Source: an uncultured Bacteroides sp. (GTDB taxonomy: Bacteria > Bacteroidota > Bacteroidia > Bacteroidales > Bacteroidaceae). From it: 64,000 nucleotides of DNA. A program made the position numbers and the translations under genes. The notes under the pieces were generated by a model. That model did not search any database, was not told the DNA's origin, and saw only the letters and a list, made by a program, of their open reading frames with translations. Shown here piece by piece: positions 17,336 through 26,082 of the stretch (the stretch's first letter is position 1; each line of letters begins with the position of its first letter). The stretch covers positions 4,092,001 through 4,156,000 of the forward strand of contig NZ_OY781099.1 of the NCBI RefSeq assembly GCF_963676325.1. Direction: 5' to 3'.

Positions 17336-18540
17336 TTAGTTCTGTTTAGCAATTTTTTCTCCATAAACTTTATCATTGACAACAATTCGAAGCAAGTACT
17401 CGCCAAGCTGAAAACCATCCAAGGCAATAGCTTTCTGGTAGAAACCTTCGGGATGCTTCGTTTTAGGATAATTGGCCAATAGCCTTCCCTGCATGTCATA
17501 TAATGAAATGGCTACATCTGCCGACCGGTTAAGATTATACTCTATAGAAATGCTATTACTTCCCTTCTCTATATAAACATTATAATTAATAATTTCTCTA
17601 TTGGGATTATTCCCTGAAGAGTTATCATTTCCATTTGATGAACCTTTACCATTTTTATTTTCCTTTTCAAGTTCTTCTAATCTTGCCTGATTTTTAGGAT
17701 CATCATTCAGATAGCTATGTTTATCAGGCGAATAGAAAAAGGCGGTATTAAAATGTTTAAGAGGTTTTTGATTCTTGTAAGTAATGCTTTCTACAGTTTC
17801 AAAAATGGGATAACGGTAACCATCCGCATACCATCTGTATGTTTCAACCTGCATATATACGCTATCATTATTTAAATGATAATTGATACTATCTATGTTT
17901 ACTACTGGTTGAATAACAGAATCCTTTTGTACATAAGGAATCAGCTTTCTGCAATCTTTTTCAGAGAACGAACTCGCAACACATGCTGTAGCGTATCTCC
18001 ATTAGGAAGAATAATCATGCCGTAAGCATCTCCCCATGTAACAGTTTTCCCCTGTGATGTCAAACCAAGACGGAAACAATAATTGCCCGTACCATAGAAA
18101 TAACTCTCAATTCTTTTTTGATAAGAAAAAGGAAAAGTTAGAAGCAGCTCCGGTTTTTGGTTATTTATCAATGTTGTCGGATTTTCATAACCCAGTGAAT
18201 AGAGTGAATCTTTTTTTAGTAAATAATAATAAAGTGTGTTATGTTCACAGCCTGTAAAAACAGAATCAGCTTCTGATTGTTGGTAAGACAATTCATATTT
18301 TTCATTTACAGCCTCCTGTTTACCAAAATCCCAAAGTACATTTTCTCCAGCCCTTCCGGGAGTTTTATATTTCACTTGCTGCTTGATTATTACATCTTCG
18401 CCGCGGAACATATTATATTCTTTATGCAAAGTATTTTGGGCAAAGAGTGAGGAGATATTTAAATAAAATATCAGCAAGGATAATATAAAGAATGTCTTTC
18501 TCACTTTTTCTGATATTCTAATTTTTATAGTGGTAATCAT
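17336..18540 (-). pseudogene. secreted protein with C-terminal sorting-like domain, frameshifted
   Basis: Two frames make one gene. The first (18540 to 17941) has a signal peptide (LIFYLNISSLFAQN) and reads to LRVRSLKKIAES-stop. The second is open upstream of its apparent ATG at 17854 and, read from the break, begins LIPYVQKDSVIQPVVNIDS. Adding one A to the GAAAG run at about 17946 joins them as KKIAEK-LIPYVQ, giving about 401 residues. The C-terminal 80 residues (ISIEYNLNRSADVAISLYDM, GRLLANYP, GEYLLRIVV) resemble the beta-sandwich type A C-terminal signal of the type IX secretion system. It is 12 bases upstream of the RHS gene, suggesting linked function. Confidence 0.7.
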
Positions 18541-21496
18541 ATTTTTCTAAAACTTTTTTTAAATTGTTTTCTATAATATAGGTTTCTTTTAATTTCCCAA
18601 AGGAATCATAATCATAATAGGTAGTGATTCCAGATGGATTAGTGGTCTCAAGCAATCCAACTAATGGCTTATACTTATAAGTTGTAATATATGCTTTAGG
18701 TAGCAATGCCCTAAGAGTGTTTATTTTCTCATAATATGAATTATCAAGAAAAGTAGTAGCTGCTAATTGATTTAAATATGTTTCGCCACCCAACAAATTT
18801 CTAATTTCTTCATATGTCGCATTTTCAATTTTTGCTATAGGATATAAATTATTATATGACCAAAGATATGATGTTGTATGATTATCAAAATCCCTTTTTT
18901 GCAACAAACAAGATTTATTGTTATACAAATCATAATAAGTAATTCTAGGTGTATCTGTAGTATGTTGTTCTGTTTTCCTTTCTTCTGTTAACAAAGATTT
19001 CCCATTTATAGTCTTGAATGTACGCGAAATATTAAAGACATTTTTACCTGATTGATTTATGATCATAGGTTCTGATATACAATCTGGATTATAGAAATAA
19101 CTTGTTATATACAAAAAAGATTGTCCATTATATTTTGTAACATGTTGCAAATTGCGATTACCATTATAAATATATACTTCACTTGTGATTATACTATCTG
19201 TTCCAAAATACTCTTTATCTATTTTATTGGTCAATAGCGATTCAAAGTCTACTATTGGATATAAACCTACCGCGTAAAGCGGTATATCATAAGTTGCGCT
19301 AGCTGCTGGATCATTAGTTACCATACGGTATGTTGCATAAACAGAAGTTTTAGCTCCATAATATATCGGTGATTGAAAATTACGGTAATCATAAGATATT
19401 TCCTTTAATTTTATATTATTTCTATCGAAATAACGAATTAGTTTGACTGTTCCGTTTTCAGGACAATTCACATCTTTAAATGCTGGTAGTGCAACAAATG
19501 TTGAAATATTAAGTCCATCAGATGGTTGTTTGGGAACAATATCTGGATTGTTATTATAATAAGTTTCAATTTTTCCTTCGCTTTTCCCATTTTTATTCAA
19601 AAAACATTTAATTACTTTTCCATAACCAACACCATTTATTGAGTTTAATGGATTATAAGCATAAAATCCATTAGTATTAAGACTTAAAATATTTTGTGAA
19701 TACTGATAATGCTCATCATAGAATATCCTTGAGAATTTTTCCATCATAGAAACTTTCATTATAGCTTTACCTTGTTCGTATTTATAGAATGTTCTTTTTA
19801 CCTCTTTCCCTGTAACATCTTTATAAATAAGTGATTTGATTCGTAAGCCCAATCCTTTTGACACCTTATTATTTAAGGAATCAACATCAGGCACCCAATA
19901 ATTACTAAACTGATTTAATTCATAGTCAAAACAAGTTTTTCCGCCAGTCGGATATGTAATTTCTTCAAGAACGGCTGCCTTTGTATACTGAAGATTGGCC
20001 GATAAATTATTTCCATTATCCAAATCTCTATAATTATTGCTAAATCTGCTTGGATTTGGAATTAAAGATTTGTTCTGAGTGCTCCCATTATAGTATCCCC
20101 AATAGTCTTGTTCAAAAGAATTCTTTGGTGGTAAAGTTGTTTCATTATATGAGAAAGAATAAAGAGCAGCATTATTTTCTGTAACAGACAAGAGTTTTAA
20201 ACGACTAGAAGTAGTATCTTTCTCTAGGAAATAGCCATATCTCAAAAGAAATGATTTAATTCTCTCATTATTCATATTATAGACGTTCATTTCATCTAAT
20301 TTTTGGACGGCTGCAAGATCTTCTCTTTGTGATATTGAGAATTGTATATGCCCTGCAGGAAAATCAATAGAACTCAAATAAAGTTGAGCCTCCTCGCTTA
20401 TTGAACGATTTGTATCTATGGCATAACGGTTTATATATCCATTAGCTATAAAGCTACAAAGTCCATTTCTTGAAGTTGAAGTCTTTTCGCTTTCACCTAT
20501 AGGAAGATCATATGATTGACTTTTTAAGGTGGTAACAAATTTATCTTTAGTCTGTTTATAGCTAAAAATAATTTCTTTCCCATACTTTGTTATAATCTTG
20601 TTAAGCATCCACACCCTAGCTGTTTTAAGTGGTCCAGTTGTTGTGCCCCATGTTATAGATATATTATCTGTAATAGTTAATGTATTCTCTATAAAATAAA
20701 ATTCACTTTTATTGGGATCTATCACTTTCCACACATCTCCATTCTTGGATATTTGATAACCGGTTTTATTAAGAATAACAAAAGTACCTACATAAAAATC
20801 CCAAATAACATTCAACTTCTCGCCTAAAAGGTTTATTGTAAAAATATCAGGTTCCGAATCTACACCACCCAAATTGTTATCTCTAAACAACTCATCATAA
20901 ACTTTTTTATCTTTCATTACCGAAAAGTATCCTCCTTGCGAAATCCAATAATTATATTTGAGTGTTGCTGTAGTTGGTTCTGATGGAACAAGCCCAGAAT
21001 TAGGTAAATATTTTGCATAGCTACCAATTAAAAAATTAGAAGGAACAGGATATATATCATATCCATATGTACTTGAAGTTGATGTGCAAAGCCAGTCTGG
21101 TAACATTTTTATATTTCCATGACTATTCTTATTCCCAAAAACTGTAAGATCTGTTTCAAAATCATCAATATCATTTATAGTCTGAACTATACTACCAAAA
21201 GTCAGGTCCCATCCAAGTCCAACCCAACTTGCATCTTGATTTACTTTTATTCCTCCAGCATGGTAAGTTAAATTTATTGGGATATTTACATCATCTACTT
21301 CAATATTATAAAGAGGTATCAATATATTAGGTAACCCCGTATATTCACTGACTGGGATCTCATCGTAACGTAAAAATTGATTTACCATTGGTAATTTGGG
21401 CTCTATTTGGAAATTACGAGTTGGAATATTTACGTTCTGAGCTTTACTCACTAATGTAAAAAACAATAAAAATATAATATATACATACTTTTTCAT
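18518..21496 (-). CDS. large RHS/YD-repeat secreted protein without obvious tip
   Basis: The 992-residue protein has a signal peptide (MKKYVYIIFLLFFTLVSKAQN). Its N-terminal region (NQFLRYDEIPVSEYTGLPNI, LTYHAGGIKVNQDASWVGLG, WDLTFG) matches Bacteroidetes proteins annotated as RHS-repeat or YD-repeat. YD-like repeats appear towards the C-terminus (ITYYDLYNNKSCLLQKRDFD, ITTYYDYDSFGKLKETYI). It stops just after such a repeat, with no core motif or toxin tip. It may be a companion shell or assembly component for the downstream RHS toxin. Its end overlaps the next gene start by 23 bases. Codon use and AT content resemble the rest of this array. Confidence 0.8.
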   Translation of the reverse strand: MKKYVYIIFLLFFTLVSKAQNVNIPTRNFQIEPKLPMVNQFLRYDEIPVSEYTGLPNILIPLYNIEVDDVNIPINLTYHAGGIKVNQDASWVGLGWDLTFGSIVQTINDIDDFETDLTVFGNKNSHGNIKMLPDWLCTSTSSTYGYDIYPVPSNFLIGSYAKYLPNSGLVPSEPTTATLKYNYWISQGGYFSVMKDKKVYDELFRDNNLGGVDSEPDIFTINLLGEKLNVIWDFYVGTFVILNKTGYQISKNGDVWKVIDPNKSEFYFIENTLTITDNISITWGTTTGPLKTARVWMLNKIITKYGKEIIFSYKQTKDKFVTTLKSQSYDLPIGESEKTSTSRNGLCSFIANGYINRYAIDTNRSISEEAQLYLSSIDFPAGHIQFSISQREDLAAVQKLDEMNVYNMNNERIKSFLLRYGYFLEKDTTSSRLKLLSVTENNAALYSFSYNETTLPPKNSFEQDYWGYYNGSTQNKSLIPNPSRFSNNYRDLDNGNNLSANLQYTKAAVLEEITYPTGGKTCFDYELNQFSNYWVPDVDSLNNKVSKGLGLRIKSLIYKDVTGKEVKRTFYKYEQGKAIMKVSMMEKFSRIFYDEHYQYSQNILSLNTNGFYAYNPLNSINGVGYGKVIKCFLNKNGKSEGKIETYYNNNPDIVPKQPSDGLNISTFVALPAFKDVNCPENGTVKLIRYFDRNNIKLKEISYDYRNFQSPIYYGAKTSVYATYRMVTNDPAASATYDIPLYAVGLYPIVDFESLLTNKIDKEYFGTDSIITSEVYIYNGNRNLQHVTKYNGQSFLYITSYFYNPDCISEPMIINQSGKNVFNISRTFKTINGKSLLTEERKTEQHTTDTPRITYYDLYNNKSCLLQKRDFDNHTTSYLWSYNNLYPIAKIENATYEEIRNLLGGETYLNQLAATTFLDNSYYEKINTLRALLPKAYITTYKYKPLVGLLETTNPSGITTYYDYDSFGKLKETYIIENNLKKVLEKYDYHYKN

Positions 21497-21508
21497 ACTG
21501 TACCCTTT

Positions 21509-21727
21509 TTATATAAGACAACTTACATTTACAGCCTCCTGTTTGCCAAAATCCCAAAGTACATTTGCTCCTGCCCTTCCCGGATTTTTATACTTTCTCT
21601 GTTGTTTGATAATTACATCTCCGCCACGGAGCATATTATATTCCTTTTTAAGCAAAGTTTGTGCAAAGACAGAAACAGGAATAAAAAAGAAGCATAAAAG
21701 AAATCGTTTAGATAGTTGTATTCTCAT
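21509..21727 (-). pseudogene. duplicated 5' fragment of the sorting-domain gene
   Basis: The 72-codon frame encodes a signal peptide (LLCFFFIPVSVFAQT) and then KEYNMLRGGDVIIKQQRKYK and NPGRAGANVLWDFGKQEAVN. This is nearly the same as residues about 35-80 of the frameshifted gene at 17336-18540 (KEYNMFRGEDVIIKQQVKYK). After QEAVN the similarity ends and a stop follows. The fragment keeps the promoter-proximal position, so it looks like a duplication or recombination scar that left a leader in front of the 992-residue RHS gene. Confidence 0.75.
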
Positions 21728-21767
21728 GTAAATTTATGTTTTAGTATTATTTCCTATTTCAAGGCAA

Positions 21768-21799
21768 CAAAATTATACAAAATACTGATATATAAACAA
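21768..21799 (-). promoter_or_regulatory. candidate promoter for the RHS array
   Basis: Minus-strand TAATTTTG at 21775-21768 fits TAnnTTTG, with TTG 21 bases upstream at 21799-21797. No other clear promoter is visible within the array, where genes are spaced by 12-13 bases or overlap. Confidence 0.45.
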
Positions 21800-22046
21800 T
21801 AAAATATTGGACAAATACGATACTGGTCATACAATTGATTTACAAGCATTTAAATATAAATCAACTATATATTAACTATTTACATATTGGACATTTTTCT
21901 ATTCAAGAACAATAAATCACATAATTAAATTAAAAATTAGGTACGAGCAAGATAAATTAATTTATCACACATCGAATTGATATAACGAGTTAAACAATTA
22001 CCATTTAATTATAAAAGTTCTCTTGTCAAATTGCCTTTGTATTCAT

Positions 22047-22467
22047 GAGCATGTTCCAGAGCACCACAACTTTGTGAAGGAAAGCTGAAAAGGCTCCCAA
22101 TATCAAGGTACTCATTGATTATTTGTAAATCTATGCATTTTTAGAGAGCTAATCTTCTCATTTTATAACCCTCAATAAAATTAATCAACTGGTTATCAGT
22201 TATTTAAAAATAATATCTACCAATTAGGTGGTAGCAGTGGCAGGAAAAAAGCCTTTTTTACCTTTCCAGAAATAAAAAATTTAAAAAACCGCAAATTGCG
22301 GAATTCTCAGATTTTATTTTTCAGAACTGGAAAAAGTATTATTTTGCTGCCACTGCTACCACCTAGTAAAACATACACATCTGTAAATCAATATATTACA
22401 TAACACAACTAACCGACAGTGGTGTACATGGTGTACTAAAAAAGAGTTTTTTCAGCTTCTAGAAAAA
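22047..22467. repeat. dispersed repeat block, copy 1 (left half)
   Basis: This stretch aligns along its length with 59040-59461: shared runs such as CTTTGTGAAGGAAA, GGCTCCCAATATCAAGG and TTGATTATTTGTAAATC with scattered substitutions and small indels, by eye roughly 80-85% alike. No frame is conserved between copies, so it is probably not coding. It holds palindrome A and the left arm of palindrome B. The adjacent 21776-22046 is AT-rich, and I see nothing else in it. Confidence 0.75.
22225..22365. repeat. palindromic element A, copy 1
   Basis: TAGGTGGTAGCAGTGGCAG at 22225-22243 is the exact reverse complement of 22347-22365. Inside lies a smaller palindrome, CCGCAAATTGCGG, followed by AATTCTC and AT-rich linkers. 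The 141-bp element can fold as one long stem with an inner hairpin. The related element at 59221-59357 has different but still complementary arms. Confidence 0.85.
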
Positions 22468-24380
22468 ATCGAGTAGGAGGAAAATGAAATAGTTTCCTCC
22501 TATTTCATTTTCCGACCTCTCACACCACCGTACGTGCGGTTCCGCATACGGCGGTTCCTTATTTACGATACATTTTACTGTAATAATCCAACATCATTGG
22601 ATAACCTGCATTTCGCAATTTATCTGTATCAATTGCACAGCTAAGAATCGGGCTGCCAGCTATTCGCCAGTAACCTTTCACATATCCCCATTTCTGAGCA
22701 TGCCATCTATCAATACCGCAACGCAATAGATTGGTTATACGAGTACTGACATTCTTCCAACTTTTCCATATACACATACGAAGCCGGCGACGGAGCCATT
22801 GATCTATCCTCTTCAGATGATTTTGCATGTCTGCAAGTTTGAAGTATTCAATCCAGCCACGAATGAATTGATGAAGTTCGTATTTGCGTTTATTGTATCC
22901 CATGCCATTACTGCGACCTGTCAGTTCTTTCAAACGAACTTTCAGTTTCATGTAACTTTTGGAGTGTACAGATAAGCGAAATCCTCCTTTGCTATTATAA
23001 AAGGAGTAACCTAAGAACTTCATGCCCCGCACATATCCTGCTTTCGTTTTCTCTCGGTTTACCCTCAGGAAGAGGGTTTCTTCGATAAAACAAATGATGT
23101 GCTTCATCGTACGACTGGCAGAGCGTTTACTTTTGCAAAATATCATGCAATCATCTGCATAGCGGACAAATGGATGTCCTCGGCGTTCCAGCTCTTTATC
23201 CAGTTCATTGAGCATTATATTGCTCAGTAGCGGACTAAGGGGACCACCTTGAGGAACTCCCCGACTGCTTTCCTCAAATTTATGACCAATTATAATTCCC
23301 GCGCGGAGATATTTATGGATAAGAGAAATCACTCGCCCATCTTTTATCCTGCGGGAAAGAATTTCTATCAGCTTGCTTTGGTTGACCGTGTCGAAAAACT
23401 TCTCCAGATCTAAATCTACCGCATATTTATTGCCTGCATTAATATAGTTCTGGGCTGTTCGCAGCGCTTTATGCGCACTGCGTTTCGGACGAAAACCGAA
23501 GCTGTTGTTACTGAATTCCCGTTCATAAATCGGAGACAAAACTTGTGATATGGCTTGCTGGATAAGACGGTCAACTACGGTAGGGATACCAAGCTGGCGC
23601 TTCTTGCCATTCTCCTTAGGGATTTCTACCCTACGGACTGGATTAGGATGGTAATTACCATCCATTAAAGATGTTACCAGTTCATCTTTATGGAGTTTCA
23701 GAAACGGAAGAAGTTCTTCCGTTTCCATCTTATCGACACCTCCACTGCCACCATTCGACACTACCTGTTTATAAGCCTTGTTCAAATTGGCAGGCGACAA
23801 GATACGTTCCAGTAAATCATATTTTGTAAAATGCACTTCCGTGAGGTTGTTTTCAGTAATCCCTATAAAAGTCTGCACTCCCGCATAGCCTTCGGATTCC
23901 GTCCTATTCTTTTGCGGGCAGCTATCATTCACTGCTGATATTTTCTGCATTCTTCCCTTCATAAGGTTACATTCATTTACTTCTCACTTAGATAAGGTTC
24001 AGACCTTCCCCGAGTAGTCGATTTAAATCGGGTACTATGTCCTCGGCTGACTTCTCACGACAATTGTTATCCGCGTTTCTGAAAAAAAACATCCACACGT
24101 CCGTGAGATATCCCCAGTTATTAACTACTACTTTCTTCCCATATATCTGCCGGATTTACTCGCATACATCTATATAGCACAGGACCTTGTTTTAATTAGC
24201 AAACTCATCCATGTATTTTGAGCCTTATATCCGGTTTCTGTTCGTCAGACCGGGAATTTGCCGCAGGCTTCCTTCAGATTCCACTTCGCAATGGACACCC
24301 TTGCCGTAAGCTAACACTTCCAGCTATAATGGCGTGTTCGGGACTTGCACCCTAAAGTAAATAGTTCGTGCTGGGCGAAC
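22468..24380 (-). mobile_element. group II intron, copy 1
   Basis: The intron RNA reads leftward. Its 5' end is GTTCGCCCAGCACGAAC with GGGTGCAAGTCCC shortly after, a standard group II start. Near the 3' end is domain V (CCGTATGCGGAACCGCACG, then TACGG) followed by a domain VI hairpin and CCTACTCGAT. The exact 3' boundary (22468) is uncertain by a few bases. It encodes one reverse transcriptase and is about 1.9 kb. The upstream exon carries a hairpin (GAGAATTC...GAATTCTC) ending a few bases before the insertion point. Confidence 0.85.
22559..23962 (-). CDS. ltrA: group II intron reverse transcriptase/maturase, copy 1
   Basis: The 467-residue protein helps intron splicing and copies intron RNA into DNA at the target. 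The reverse transcriptase domain covers about residues 60-320, with KRQLGIPTVVDRLIQQAI, FGFRPKRSAHKAL, DLDLEKFFDTVNQ, the RGVPQGGPLSPLLSN block and the catalytic YADD at residues 268-271. The maturase (X) domain follows (HQFIRGWIEYFKLAD). I see no HNH endonuclease at the C-terminus, so mobility would not rely on its own second-strand cleavage. It differs from the copy at 59553-60956 by about five residues. Confidence 0.95.
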   Translation of the reverse strand: MKGRMQKISAVNDSCPQKNRTESEGYAGVQTFIGITENNLTEVHFTKYDLLERILSPANLNKAYKQVVSNGGSGGVDKMETEELLPFLKLHKDELVTSLMDGNYHPNPVRRVEIPKENGKKRQLGIPTVVDRLIQQAISQVLSPIYEREFSNNSFGFRPKRSAHKALRTAQNYINAGNKYAVDLDLEKFFDTVNQSKLIEILSRRIKDGRVISLIHKYLRAGIIIGHKFEESSRGVPQGGPLSPLLSNIMLNELDKELERRGHPFVRYADDCMIFCKSKRSASRTMKHIICFIEETLFLRVNREKTKAGYVRGMKFLGYSFYNSKGGFRLSVHSKSYMKLKVRLKELTGRSNGMGYNKRKYELHQFIRGWIEYFKLADMQNHLKRIDQWLRRRLRMCIWKSWKNVSTRITNLLRCGIDRWHAQKWGYVKGYWRIAGSPILSCAIDTDKLRNAGYPMMLDYYSKMYRK

Positions 24381-24595
24381 TAATTTTGAGAATTCCGCAA
24401 AATGCAGAATTCTCATTTTTTTATTTCTCAGAACGAAACAAGAACGATTTATGTACACCATGTGCACCACCATAAAATATATCAAACTGATAATCAACCT
24501 CATATATAAATACAAAAATACATTAAAGTGACTTCAGAGAATATTAACGGTTAACCGCAATCAGACTAATACACTCCTCAACAAACATTAATCAT

Positions 24596-24605
24596 TTATA
24601 GGCGG
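24596..24605. repeat. target-site duplication of ISAs1 copy 1, left
   Basis: TTATAGGCGG lies directly left of the IS end and is repeated exactly at 25926-25935 on the other side. Ten bases fits the ISAs1 family range. Confidence 0.92.
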
Positions 24606-25925
24606 CAGGGGCGACGCATTAAAAATTTTGCGCCAATAAAAGTTCACAGAGGAACCCTTGATCCCATCCGGCTGCTTTTCTTTTTCCTTTAATGCTGCCT
24701 TTTCTTGGACTTTTCTTTAGTATCATAAGTGCTATCTTATTCATTAATGAAAAGTTCTGGGCAGCATTTCCTGTTTTTCTTCCGGCGTCTTCTCCAAAGG
24801 AAACATCTAACTGCCAGTGCAAATTGTTTTCCACAGACCAGTGCGCTCGTACTGCTTCTGCTATTTTCTGAGGCTCTAAACCTAAGGAAGTTATATAATA
24901 TCTCTTTTCTAAAGATATCTCCCCTGTCTTAATGATTGTTCTTTCTGAAGTAACTCTTACTATTGATTTTATTCCTTTCCACTCTTTAAAAAACACCTCA
25001 AATCCTTCATGATTGTATACAAAGCATTCCCTGATTTCTTTGCGTCCATGTCCTGTTTCCTCCGTCCGGTATTTGGCATGTTGAGTTTCACTATATGCTA
25101 TATTTTTATCACTCTCATTTCTGTCCAACTCTTCAAACCATGCCCGTAAATCGACATACAGTTTTCTTTGGTTGTTTTTTACATGAAGAACATAGTCTGC
25201 TTCTTTATCGATAATCTTTTTGGCTATTGCCTTTTGACATCCCATGGCATCAATCGTCACTATGCAGTTCTGTAGATCAAGAGCGCTAAGGAGTTCAGGA
25301 ATAGCCGTAATCTCGTTGCTTTTCCTATTTACCTTGACCTGTCCTAAGGTTACCCCATTAGCTGCTGCCCAGGCACTTACCATATGAAGTTTAAAACGAG
25401 ATTCTCCTTCTGGATTGGAGCGGGTGCATTTGCTGGCACCCCGTATGGTTTTTCCATCAATGGCCACAACTCCTTCATATTTTTCACAAATTTCAGACAT
25501 CCAATAACGGAAAACACGTTCAAAATAATCGGGTGAAAGACTACTAAAAAAGCGATTAAAGGTATCATGTGAGGGAACATTCCTGAAAGAAGAAATACGT
25601 TCAGCAAAGAAATCTTTCCTGGAGTTACCAAACTCTTCTATCTCATTCCAAGAATCAGCACCACAAAGAACTGCAGCCATGGCAATATATACTATCGATT
25701 CTACTGAATGTTCCTTTTTTCTGTCAATACGAGTATCGTTGATTTGTTTACAAAGACTAATTATGCTCATTTTTCTACTAATTTATGTTTCTAATTTCTT
25801 TATAAAGATAATAAATATAATTAACTTAGAAAAATGTTTAAAGCTTTAATATTAATAATATAACATGCATTTATTAGGTAATATATATAATCATTTTAAG
25901 TAATTATTATAATGCGTTTGCCCTG
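24606..25925 (-). mobile_element. ISAs1-family insertion sequence, copy 1 (1320 bp)
   Basis: The imperfect terminal inverted repeats are CAGGGGCGACGCATTA on the left and, inverted from the right, CAGGGCAAACGCATTA. It carries a single transposase gene and is flanked by 10-bp duplications (TTATAGGCGG). A second copy with the same ends and length is at 61624-62943. Confidence 0.93.
24619..25770 (-). CDS. ISAs1-family DDE transposase, copy 1
   Basis: The 383-residue transposase belongs to the ISAs1 family (the H-repeat group first known beside E. coli rhs genes). The catalytic DDE residues are visible in VVAIDGKTIRGA, IVTIDAMGCQKAIAKKI and the C-terminal HWSVENNLHWQLDVSFGEDA. The N-terminal DSWNEIEEFGNSRKDFF and VPSHDTFNRFFSSLSPDYFE are also family features. 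It ends 14 bases from the left IS end. The protein is identical to that of copy 2, and no frameshift is seen, so it is probably active. Confidence 0.95.
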   Translation of the reverse strand: MSIISLCKQINDTRIDRKKEHSVESIVYIAMAAVLCGADSWNEIEEFGNSRKDFFAERISSFRNVPSHDTFNRFFSSLSPDYFERVFRYWMSEICEKYEGVVAIDGKTIRGASKCTRSNPEGESRFKLHMVSAWAAANGVTLGQVKVNRKSNEITAIPELLSALDLQNCIVTIDAMGCQKAIAKKIIDKEADYVLHVKNNQRKLYVDLRAWFEELDRNESDKNIAYSETQHAKYRTEETGHGRKEIRECFVYNHEGFEVFFKEWKGIKSIVRVTSERTIIKTGEISLEKRYYITSLGLEPQKIAEAVRAHWSVENNLHWQLDVSFGEDAGRKTGNAAQNFSLMNKIALMILKKSPRKGSIKGKRKAAGWDQGFLCELLLAQNF

Positions 25926-25935
25926 TTATAGGCGG
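25926..25935. repeat. target-site duplication of ISAs1 copy 1, right
   Basis: TTATAGGCGG, identical to 24596-24605. A similar TTTATGGCGGGAG recurs about 100 bases further right at 26037, beyond palindrome C. Confidence 0.92.
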
Positions 25936-25950
25936 GAGGTTGAGATAAAC

Positions 25951-26002
25951 ATGTACATATTTGGAATCAATCATGTACAAGATTGATTCCAAATATGTAC
26001 AT
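25951..26002. repeat. palindromic element C, copy 1
   Basis: A perfect 22-bp inverted repeat (25951-25972 against 25981-26002, beginning ATGTACATATTTGG) has an 8-base loop ATGTACAA that repeats part of the arm. It lies between the IS and rnhB. A related, less perfect palindrome is at 62947-62998 next to the second IS copy. It could be a terminator-like structure, an operator or a repeat element; there is no T-run directly after it. Confidence 0.8.
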
Positions 26003-26082
26003 GATTGGAAAAAGAGAACCTTTTGTTTTGATTAGTTTATGGCGGGAGATTTCTTAAACACCTTAGTGAAGGTATTTTCTTA

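Larger units (their letters stand above)
22419..24470. repeat. palindromic element B, copy 1, interrupted by the intron
   Basis: GTGGTGTACATGGTGTAC at 22419-22436 pairs with GTACACCATGTGCACCAC at 24453-24470 (one mismatch). Between them, without the intron, remain about 140 bases that resemble element A on the minus strand, including the GAGAATTC hairpin. The intron occupies 22468-24380, so it sits inside the loop of the palindrome. Confidence 0.75.

Noticed and set aside
22468..24380. Retron or diversity-generating reverse transcriptase
   Set aside because: The maturase domain, the GTTCGCC 5' end and domain V identify a group II intron.
22047..25925. One composite transposon formed by the intron and ISAs1
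   Set aside because: The IS has its own 10-bp duplications and ends, and the intron has its own insertion point in palindrome B.
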